A stretch of DNA of 64,000 nucleotides from the NCBI RefSeq assembly GCF_001421765.1, contig NZ_LMLA01000001.1, positions 402,885 through 466,884 on the forward strand, written 5' to 3'. The notes beneath the pieces were generated by a model that saw only the letters and a program-made list of their open reading frames with translations, was not told the DNA's origin and did not search any database. Source of the stretch: Sphingomonas sp. Leaf32. GTDB lineage: Bacteria > Pseudomonadota > Alphaproteobacteria > Sphingomonadales > Sphingomonadaceae. The translations under genes and the position numbers were made by a program. Positions 58,278 to 64,000 of this stretch are shown here, piece after piece. The stretch's first letter is position 1. Every line of letters begins with the position of its first letter.

Positions 58278-59083
58278 AACCCTATGCAGAGGTGATCGGT
58301 GACCCGATCGCCCATAGCAAGTCACCGCTTATCCACAGCTTCTGGCTGGATCAGCTGGGGTTGGACGCCGAGTATCGCAGGTTCCACGTGAAACCTGATG
58401 ATCTGGCGGCCTATTTCAACAGCCGTCGCGGCGACCCGAACTGGCGGGGGTGCAACGTTACCGTCCCGCACAAGCTGGCGGCGCTCGATCACGTCGCCGA
58501 TCCGGGCGACGTGCGTGGATCGATCGGGGCAATCAACACCGTGTTCCGTGACGAAGGCGGCATGTGGATCGGTACTAACACCGATGCCGCCGGTTTTCAT
58601 GCGCCGATCGCCGGACTCGACCTGACGAAGCAGCCGGTGGCGGTGATCGGTGCCGGTGGCGCGGCGCGCGCGATCCTGTTCGCGCTGTCCAAGCTGGCGG
58701 TTGGGCGCGTGACCGTCCTCAACCGCAATCCGCTGAAGGCCGCAGCTTTGTTGTCGACCTTCGGGCTGAAGGGTGACGCGCTGCCCCTCACCGCGCCGTT
58801 GCCTGCGGCTAAGCTGCTGGTGAATGCCAGCACGCTCGGCATGACCGGACAGCCGTCGCTCAGCATCGACCTGTCGCCGCTGCCCGACGATGCCGTCGTT
58901 TACGACGCGGTCTATGCCCCGATCGAAACGCTGCTGCTGGCACAGGCGCATGAACGCGGCCTCGATACCGTCGACGGCCTCGAAATGCTGGTCGGTCAGG
59001 CAGCGCTGGCGTTCGAACTGTTTTTCGGGGTGGCTCCGCCGCGCGACCGCGACGACGAACTGCGCGCGCGATTGCTGGCATGA
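58274..59083 (+). CDS. aroE: Shikimate dehydrogenase
   Basis: A 269-residue NADP-dependent enzyme of the shikimate pathway: VIGDPIAHSKSPLIHSFWL, GCNVTVPHK (catalytic lysine) and AVIGAGGAARAILFAL (dinucleotide binding). It contains a parS-like site inside the coding sequence and a DnaA box near the 5' end. Confidence 0.96.
   Translation: MKPYAEVIGDPIAHSKSPLIHSFWLDQLGLDAEYRRFHVKPDDLAAYFNSRRGDPNWRGCNVTVPHKLAALDHVADPGDVRGSIGAINTVFRDEGGMWIGTNTDAAGFHAPIAGLDLTKQPVAVIGAGGAARAILFALSKLAVGRVTVLNRNPLKAAALLSTFGLKGDALPLTAPLPAAKLLVNASTLGMTGQPSLSIDLSPLPDDAVVYDAVYAPIETLLLAQAHERGLDTVDGLEMLVGQAALAFELFFGVAPPRDRDDELRARLLA
58380..58395. other. parS-like palindrome (site 4)
   Basis: GGTTCCACGTGAAACC inside aroE (encoding FHVK), matching the parS core. 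About 1.7 kb right of the predicted origin. Confidence 0.7.
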
Positions 59084-59108
59084 GTAGTGCCGCCCCCCAC
59101 ACGACCCG

Positions 59109-59198
59109 TACCCCGGCGAAGGCCGGGGGCCAGCTACAGAGCGTAACGGGTTATCCACAGCCGTTCCCCAACTGCACCCCGGCCTTCGCGGGGGTACC
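59109..59198. repeat. Paired REP-like hairpins upstream of coaE
   Basis: TACCCCGGCGAAGGCCGGGG (59109 on) and ACCCCGGCCTTCGCGGGGGT (59176 on) in inverted arrangement, with a perfect DnaA box TTATCCACA (59151-59159) between them. Confidence 0.7.
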
Positions 59199-59222
59199 AA
59201 ACCGGTGGAGTGGACTGGATCA

Positions 59223-59819
59223 ATGACCCACATCCTCGGCCTCACCGGATCGATCGGCATGGGCAAGTCGACCGTCGCACAGATGTTCCGCGACCTCGGG
59301 GTGCCGGTGTTCGATGCCGATGCGACCGTTCACACCCTGCAAGGTCCGAACGGCATATTGCTGCCCGCGATCGAAGCCGCCTTCCCCGGCACCACCGGCC
59401 CAGCCGGCGTCGACCGCCCTGCCCTGCGCGCGCGGATTTTTGCCGACCCTGACGCGCGTCGCTGGCTCGAAGCGATCGTCCACCCGGCGGTTGCGACCGA
59501 ACGCCAGCGCTTCCTCGACACCTATGCCACCGCGCCGCTCGTCGTGCTCGACGTGCCCCTGCTTTTCGAAACCGGTGGCGACTCGCGGTGCGATTCCGTG
59601 GCGGTCGTGACCGCTGCGGCGGAGGTGCAGCGCGCGCGCGTGCTGGCCCGGCCCGGCATGACCGAGTCTGCCTTCGCCGCGATCCTCGCCACGCAACTGC
59701 CCGACGCGGAAAAACGTGCGCGCGCCCAACACCTTATCCACACCGACACGACACTCGCCGCGACCCGTGCCCGGGTCGCCGCGCTGGTCGCTTGCATGGT
59801 GCCACACGAAGGCGGATAA
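59223..59819 (+). CDS. coaE: Dephospho-CoA kinase
   Basis: A 198-residue enzyme that phosphorylates dephospho-CoA in the last step of CoA synthesis. The P-loop is GSIGMGKS (9-16), with the family segment GVPVFDADATVHTL. A DnaA box falls inside the 3' part (59734-59742). It is followed by dnaQ after 7 bp. Confidence 0.95.
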   Translation: MTHILGLTGSIGMGKSTVAQMFRDLGVPVFDADATVHTLQGPNGILLPAIEAAFPGTTGPAGVDRPALRARIFADPDARRWLEAIVHPAVATERQRFLDTYATAPLVVLDVPLLFETGGDSRCDSVAVVTAAAEVQRARVLARPGMTESAFAAILATQLPDAEKRARAQHLIHTDTTLAATRARVAALVACMVPHEGG

Positions 59820-59826
59820 GGTGGGA

Positions 59827-60513
59827 ATGCGTGAAATCGTGTTCGATACCGAAACCACCGGCTTCAAATTTTCGGAAGGCGACCGGCTGGTCGAAATCGG
59901 TTGTGTCGAGCTGGTGAACCGGGTCGAAACCGGCCGCACCTTCCACGCCTATTTCAATCCCGGCCGATCGATGCCGAAGGAAGCGGAGGCGGTGCATGGC
60001 CTGTCCGACGCGTTCCTCGCCGACAAGCCCGCCTTCCACACCGCGATCGACGACCTGCTGGCGTTCCTGGGCGACAGCCCGCTGATCGCGCACAACGCCA
60101 ATTTCGATTTCAGCTTCCTGAACGGCGAACTGGGTGCGTGCCGACGCGATGCGATCTGCCTGTCGCGCATGGTCGATACACTGGCCATCGCGCGCAGCCG
60201 TCATCCCGGCGCCAAGCATACGCTGGACGCACTGTGCGTCCGGTTCGGCATCGACCGCAGCCGCCGCGTGCTGCACGGCGCGCTGCTCGACGCGCAGTTG
60301 CTGGCGCAGGTCTATGTCGAGCTGATGGGCGGTCGCCAGATCGGCTTCGGGCTGGATGCCACCCCGACGCTGGTGGCCGAGGCAGTGGACACCGTCGCCC
60401 CCTCACGCGTCCGCCCGCCGCGCCAGTTTTCGGCCAGCGAAGCCGAACTCGCCGTCCACGCCGCGTTCGTCGGCACGTTGAAGGACCCGTTATGGGGCCA
60501 GTCGCCGACCTGA
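59827..60513 (+). CDS. dnaQ: DNA polymerase III subunit epsilon
   Basis: A 228-residue 3'-5' proofreading exonuclease. The DEDD motifs are visible as FDTETTG (D7, E9), AHNANFDFSFL, and HGALLDAQLL. The start is ATG 59827; GTG 59821 is possible. It is coupled to coaE. Confidence 0.95.
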   Translation: MREIVFDTETTGFKFSEGDRLVEIGCVELVNRVETGRTFHAYFNPGRSMPKEAEAVHGLSDAFLADKPAFHTAIDDLLAFLGDSPLIAHNANFDFSFLNGELGACRRDAICLSRMVDTLAIARSRHPGAKHTLDALCVRFGIDRSRRVLHGALLDAQLLAQVYVELMGGRQIGFGLDATPTLVAEAVDTVAPSRVRPPRQFSASEAELAVHAAFVGTLKDPLWGQSPT

Positions 60514-60571
60514 GGCGTTGACAACACCCGCTTTGAGCGGCTCACACGGTTTCACAATGACGGAGGATTAC

Positions 60572-61171
60572 ATGGACATCCGGGTTTCGGGGCACCAGGT
60601 CGACACCGGGGACGCGCTGAAGGAGATGGTCCAGGAGCGACTCCAGGGCATCGCCGACAAATATTTCCAGCGCGCGATCTCGGCGACCGCGACCTTCGGC
60701 AAGGGGCCGCATGACAATGGCTTCGTCTGCGACATCGTCTGTCATGTCATGCAGGGCCTTGTCCTGAAGGGGCATAATGAGGGGCAGGATGCGCAGGGTG
60801 CGTTCGCCGGCGCCGCCGACAAGATCGAAAAGCAGCTGCGCCGCTATACCCGCCGGTTGAAGGACCGTAACGCGGCCAAGGCGGCGGCATTCAACGAAGC
60901 CGGCGGTTACGACAATGGCTTCGACAATGCCGGCTACACCGTGTTCGGCGGTGGCGAACCGGAAGAGGAAGAGGTCGCCGACGCTCCCCTCATCATCGCC
61001 GAAACCCGGGTCGATGTGCCCGACGCCAGCGTGTCCGACGCGGTCATGATGCTCGACCTGCGCAACACCAATGCGCTGTTGTTCATGAACAGCGGTACCG
61101 GATCGTTCAACATGGTCTATCGTCGCCATGACGGCACGATCGGCTGGGTCGAACCCAATCGCGCGGCCTGA
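60572..61171 (+). CDS. hpf: Ribosome hibernation-promoting factor (long form)
   Basis: A 199-residue protein with an N-terminal S30AE domain (MDIRVSGHQVDTGDALKEMV) and a C-terminal dimerisation domain. It inactivates ribosomes as 100S dimers in stationary phase. The start at 60572 follows a perfect GGAGG ribosome site; a longer frame upstream adds nothing. Confidence 0.95.
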   Translation: MDIRVSGHQVDTGDALKEMVQERLQGIADKYFQRAISATATFGKGPHDNGFVCDIVCHVMQGLVLKGHNEGQDAQGAFAGAADKIEKQLRRYTRRLKDRNAAKAAAFNEAGGYDNGFDNAGYTVFGGGEPEEEEVADAPLIIAETRVDVPDASVSDAVMMLDLRNTNALLFMNSGTGSFNMVYRRHDGTIGWVEPNRAA

Positions 61172-61172
61172 C

Positions 61173-61640
61173 TTGTACGACTTCCACGATCTCGTGACGT
61201 CTGAAACGGTGCTGGCGGAGGTTTCCGCCAGCACGCGCAAGGCATTGTTCGCGCATATCGCCTCCGTCGCGCACGGCGCGGCGGGGGTCGATCCGAAGCT
61301 GGTCGCCGACCGCATGGCCGACCGCGAGAAGCTCGGGACCACCGCGTTCGGCGGCGGCATCGCCATACCCCATGCGCGCATCGACAGTTCGCGGGGCGTC
61401 TTCGGTATCTTCGTCCGGCTGGACCGCCCGATCGATTTCGGGGCGATCGACGAATTGCCGGTCGACCTGATCTTCGCGCTGCTGTCGCCGCCCGATGCCG
61501 GCAGCGATCATCTGAAGGCGCTGGCCCGCGTCTCGCGCGCGCTGCGCGATGCGGCGTTCCGGGCGAAACTGCGCGGGGCCGGCTCCGCCGACGCGCTCTA
61601 TGCGTTGCTGTCGGGTGTCGAGGCGCGTGACGCAGCCTGA
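61173..61640 (+). CDS. ptsN: PTS IIA-like nitrogen-regulatory protein PtsN
   Basis: A 155-residue EIIANtr regulator with the phosphorylatable histidine in GGIAIPHARI (H67). A TTG codon at 61173 gives the correct family N-terminus, while an ATG at 61128 would overlap hpf. It follows hpf by one base and is in the same operon. Confidence 0.93.
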   Translation: MYDFHDLVTSETVLAEVSASTRKALFAHIASVAHGAAGVDPKLVADRMADREKLGTTAFGGGIAIPHARIDSSRGVFGIFVRLDRPIDFGAIDELPVDLIFALLSPPDAGSDHLKALARVSRALRDAAFRAKLRGAGSADALYALLSGVEARDAA

Positions 61641-62091
61641 GGTACCGGCCGGCGAAGCGGCACATTTCCGGGCATTGGAGGCGCTGTACGCGGCTGCCCC
61701 GATCAACCGTTTGTTCGATTCGCGGCTGGAGATCGTCGAGGCCGGGGTGGCGCGCATCCATTTCACCATCGACGAACGGCATTTCCACGCGGCGGGCGCG
61801 GCGCATGGTACGACCTATTTCAAGATGCTCGACGACGCGGCCTTCTACGCCGCCAACAGCCTCGTCACCGATCGTTTCCTGTTGACCACCGCGTTCAACC
61901 TGCTGCTCCAGCGGCCGTTGGGGCCGGGCCGGGTAATCGCCGAGGGGCGCTGGGTATCGGGCAAGCGACGCGTGTTCATCGCCGATGCCCATCTGATCGA
62001 TGTAGAGGGCGAGGAAGCGGCACGCGGTACCGGCACCTTCATGAAGAGCCGAATCGCGCTCGCGACCCTGCCCGGCTATTCCAACCGGTGA
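61627..62091 (+). CDS. PaaI/YiiD-like hotdog-fold thioesterase
   Basis: A 154-residue single hotdog-domain protein, typical of acyl-CoA thioesterases: FTIDERHFHAAGAAHGTTYF and DDAAFYAANSLV. The GTG start overlaps ptsN by 14 bp. Substrate unknown. Confidence 0.87.
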   Translation: MTQPEVPAGEAAHFRALEALYAAAPINRLFDSRLEIVEAGVARIHFTIDERHFHAAGAAHGTTYFKMLDDAAFYAANSLVTDRFLLTTAFNLLLQRPLGPGRVIAEGRWVSGKRRVFIADAHLIDVEGEEAARGTGTFMKSRIALATLPGYSNR

Positions 62092-62423
62092 GCGATTGGC
62101 CGACGGCGCTGCGCGTCAACGCCTTCACGCGCGCGGTGGAGGCGGCGGGCGGTAGCGCGATGGTGCTGGCGCGAGGCGACCGGGATTCAGGCATCGTCCT
62201 ACTGCTGGCGATCGATCGCAATGGCAATGCCCGCCTGCTGGAGCGCGAACGCGACCTTGACGGTCGCAGCCGGATCGTGCGGCGTAAACCCGATCTGGCG
62301 GTCGAAGCGGACCTCACCGCCTATTGGTGTGAAAGACGCGAGCGCGATCCCGACCTGTGGGTAGTAGAGGCGATCGTCGCAACAGCCGAACCGCTCGCCG
62401 CTGAAACGCTATGGGCCGATTGA
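62088..62423 (+). CDS. DUF1491 family protein
   Basis: A 111-residue protein, GTG start overlapping the hotdog gene stop (GTGA). It contains WPTALRVNAFTRAVEAAGGS, with ARLLERERDLDG later and DPDLWVVEAI, which match the DUF1491 family. Function unknown. Confidence 0.85.
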   Translation: MSDWPTALRVNAFTRAVEAAGGSAMVLARGDRDSGIVLLLAIDRNGNARLLERERDLDGRSRIVRRKPDLAVEADLTAYWCERRERDPDLWVVEAIVATAEPLAAETLWAD

Positions 62424-62520
62424 CCGCGCGACTCGCGCACCGTTAAGCGCCGTTTGTCGGATAGATAGCGCTGTATCGATCGGGTTGGGGTCGGTTGCGC
62501 AGTCGGGGGGCAGGCGCCAA

Positions 62521-62536
62521 GGTTCCACGTGGAACG
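62521..62536. other. parS-like palindrome (site 5)
   Basis: GGTTCCACGTGGAACG in the 152-bp gap between the DUF1491 gene and the SleB-like hydrolase, about 5.9 kb right of the predicted origin. Confidence 0.7.
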
Positions 62537-62575
62537 TGTCGGGGCGCGGGTCGACCGCATGTATTGTGATGTCGG

Positions 62576-63211
62576 ATGAAGCTACGCTTCCCCATGGCCG
62601 TACTTGCCGCCATGGCCCTGTTCGCCGGACTGCCGGCCGCCGTATCGGCCGAGGAGGCCTCGCCCGGTTCTGTTACCAACCTGCCCGCCACGGTAAAGGT
62701 TCCGGTCCGGTTCGCCCCATCGCAGGAAATCGTTCAGGACGTTGCCGCCAAGCCCGTGGCGGTGACTGAAGCAGTGGTCGATGCGGACAGCGACGCCGAC
62801 TATGCCACCCTTGCCGCTGCCGTCGCGGCCCAGCCCGCCACCATCGATGACGACGAACTCAACTGCATCGCCATTGGGGTCTATTACGAATCGAAAGGCG
62901 AACCGCTCACTGGCCAGCTTGCCGTTGCCGACGTGATCCTCAACCGCACCGGATCGGGCCGCTTTCCGACATCGGCCTGCGGTGTCCTGACCCAACGCGG
63001 CCAGTTTTCGTTCGTGAAGGGCGGTCGCCTGCCCGATGTCGATACCAGCCGCCCGGCATGGAAGACCGCCGTCGCCATTGCCCGGATCGCGCGGGACGAC
63101 CTGTGGAAAAGCCCGGCAAAGGGCGCGCTGTTCTTCCATGCCCGCCGTGTCAGCCCGAACTGGGGCAAGACCCGGGTCGCCTCGCTCGGCAATCATATCT
63201 TCTATCGCTGA
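62576..63211 (+). CDS. Cell wall hydrolase (SleB/hydrolase_2 domain)
   Basis: A 211-residue secreted protein with a signal peptide (MKLRFPMAVLAAMALFAGLP) and a SleB-type domain starting at LNCIAIGVYYESKGEPLTGQ, with ILNRTGSGRFPTSACGVL and ALFFHARRVSPNWG later. SleB domains cut peptidoglycan glycan chains. Probably periplasmic, with a role in wall remodelling (inference). Confidence 0.9.
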   Translation: MKLRFPMAVLAAMALFAGLPAAVSAEEASPGSVTNLPATVKVPVRFAPSQEIVQDVAAKPVAVTEAVVDADSDADYATLAAAVAAQPATIDDDELNCIAIGVYYESKGEPLTGQLAVADVILNRTGSGRFPTSACGVLTQRGQFSFVKGGRLPDVDTSRPAWKTAVAIARIARDDLWKSPAKGALFFHARRVSPNWGKTRVASLGNHIFYR

Positions 63212-63257
63212 GCCACCGCCTCTTCCCTTGTTCGTGTAATGTTCTTATAGTGCGCCG

Positions 63258-63755
63258 ATGGCCAGTATCGCCCTCGGCACCAAACCGCTTGCGCCCGACA
63301 CCCATCCCCTGATCGCGGCGGAGGTTGCGCGCGGGGTCACCCGCATGTTGCTGGCGCATGACCTGACCGCGATGGCCGAAGTCCCGCTCGACGGCGGACG
63401 ACGGGCCGACCTGATGGCGCTCGACGCGCGTGGGCAGATCGTGATCGTCGAGATCAAGGTATCGCGCGCCGATCTGCTCGGCGACGGCAAGTGGACCGAT
63501 TATCTCGCGGCCTGCGACCGTTATTTCTGGGCGGTGCCGGCCGGATTCGACGTCACGCCGCTATCGGGGGAGGCGTTCCTGCCCGAGCGGACCGGGATCA
63601 TCGTCGCCGACCGCTACGAAGCAACGATCCTGCGCGAAGCGGCGACCACGCCCCTGCCCGCCCATGTCCGCAAACGCGGTACGCTGGCCTTCGCCCGCCG
63701 CGCCGCCCGCCGCCTGATCGGCGCGACCGATCCGGAAGCCATCCAGGGCTTCTAG
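63258..63755 (+). CDS. mmcB: MmcB-family DNA repair protein
   Basis: A 165-residue putative nuclease of the PD-(D/E)XK type: RRADLMALDARGQIVIVEIK holds the catalytic DLMAL...EIK pattern, with VSRADLLGDGKWTDYLAACD after it. It is named for a SOS-linked protein in Caulobacter. It is the last complete gene in the window. Confidence 0.88.
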   Translation: MASIALGTKPLAPDTHPLIAAEVARGVTRMLLAHDLTAMAEVPLDGGRRADLMALDARGQIVIVEIKVSRADLLGDGKWTDYLAACDRYFWAVPAGFDVTPLSGEAFLPERTGIIVADRYEATILREAATTPLPAHVRKRGTLAFARRAARRLIGATDPEAIQGF

Positions 63756-63756
63756 A

Positions 63757-63960
63757 CTAGGCGGCGTGGACAAAATCAGCACGCCTGTTTCTACGGGACG
63801 TGCACCGACTGGACCTCGAGGCGTGCCTCTGGCGCGTCCCGCAATTGGGCGTGGAGGGCTAGGCGGCGTGGACAAAATCAGCACGCCTGTTTCTACGGGA
63901 CGTGCACCGACTGGACCTCGAGGCGTGCCTCTGGCGCGTCCCGCAATTGGGCGTGGAGGG
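63757..63960. repeat. Perfect 102-bp tandem duplication
   Basis: Two exact copies, 63757-63858 and 63859-63960. Each begins CTAGGCGGCGTGGAC and ends GCGTGGAGGG. The unit length is a multiple of three. The right copy carries the 3' end and stop codon of the minus-strand gene that enters from the right edge; the left copy repeats that end as noncoding sequence. No similar repeat is elsewhere in the window. Confidence 0.95.
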
Positions 63961-64000
63961 TCAAATCGCTGACTTCTTCATCGACGGTCGTGAGGTCGAC
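63893..64000 (-). CDS. C-terminal end of an unidentified gene (runs off the right edge)
   Basis: A reading frame from the edge gives VDLTTVDEEVSDLTLHAQLR, then DAPEARLEVQSVHVP and a TAG stop (63893-63895). Third codon positions are GC-rich, like nearby genes, and the gene would converge with mmcB. The family is unknown from 35 residues. A plus-strand frame here is also open (FLRDVHRLDLEACLWRVPQL), so the strand is not certain. Confidence 0.45.
   Translation of the reverse strand, partial: VDLTTVDEEVSDLTLHAQLRDAPEARLEVQSVHVP

Noticed and set aside
63766..63972. 68-residue plus-strand ORF made of two 34-residue repeats
   Set aside because: It arises only because the 102-bp unit is duplicated and divisible by three. 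There is no ribosome site, and the minus-strand frame explains the right copy better.

Overview
The window is a high-GC alphaproteobacterial chromosome segment, best matched to the Sphingomonadales (Sphingomonas or a close relative). The evidence is gene content (COQ9, DUF1489, DUF1491, DUF4169, DUF6489, MmcB, a bacterial Cdc48, a Suv3-like helicase with an S4 protein) and gene order (hemE next to a DUF299 regulatory protein, as at the Caulobacter origin). Family names come from recognition of the translated sequences; no search was run.

The most important landmark is a probable chromosome replication origin at about 56.55-56.87 kb, between hemE (minus) and ppsR/DUF299 (plus). All genes from 45.7 to 56.5 kb point left and all complete genes from 56.9 to 63.8 kb point right, so both arms are co-directional with forks leaving this gap. 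Perfect DnaA boxes cluster around it, and five parS-like palindromes lie at 40.7, 49.1, 51.5, 58.4 and 62.5 kb. The parAB genes are about 7-9 kb to the left.

Layout. 0-4.5 kb: a lipoprotein methyltransferase (cut by the window edge), prfB and a class A penicillin-binding protein flanked by two copies of a complex repeat. 4.7-7.7 kb: merR-ihfA-fabH-plsX-rpmF. 8-14.6 kb: a metallo-hydrolase, fused pabB-pabC, an aspartate aminotransferase, a membrane diguanylate cyclase, a secreted MsrA and DUF1489. 14.6-20.3 kb: MgtE, cyclophilin, a LysR regulator, a candidate small RNA and Cdc48. 20.4-24 kb: a methyltransferase and a tightly coupled type III polyketide synthase / methyltransferase / flavin oxidoreductase operon. 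24-31.6 kb: a second class A PBP, a YgjP-like metallopeptidase carrying an in-frame REP insertion, YcgN, SCO, an ankyrin protein, ssb and small proteins. 31.5-41.1 kb: feoAB, COQ9, glutaredoxin, an aromatic aminotransferase, an EamA exporter, an ene-reductase, twin DUF2807 proteins, CarD and FdxA. 41.1-47.3 kb: S4 protein, Suv3-like helicase, M23 peptidase and a HerA-like ATPase. 47.4-56.6 kb: parB-parA-rsmG-mnmG-mnmE-DUF6489, rho, an exported unknown, hemJ and hemE. 56.9-64 kb: ppsR-maf-aroE-coaE-dnaQ, hpf-ptsN-hotdog-DUF1491, a SleB-like hydrolase, mmcB, and a 102-bp tandem duplication over the 3' end of a gene that runs off the edge.

Paired imperfect REP-like hairpins are scattered through the gaps, and one lies inside a gene. 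I saw no tRNA, rRNA, CRISPR array, insertion sequence or prophage. The region is mostly core genome. The less ordinary parts are the origin, the type III PKS operon, the candidate LysR-controlled small RNA, and the repeat biology.
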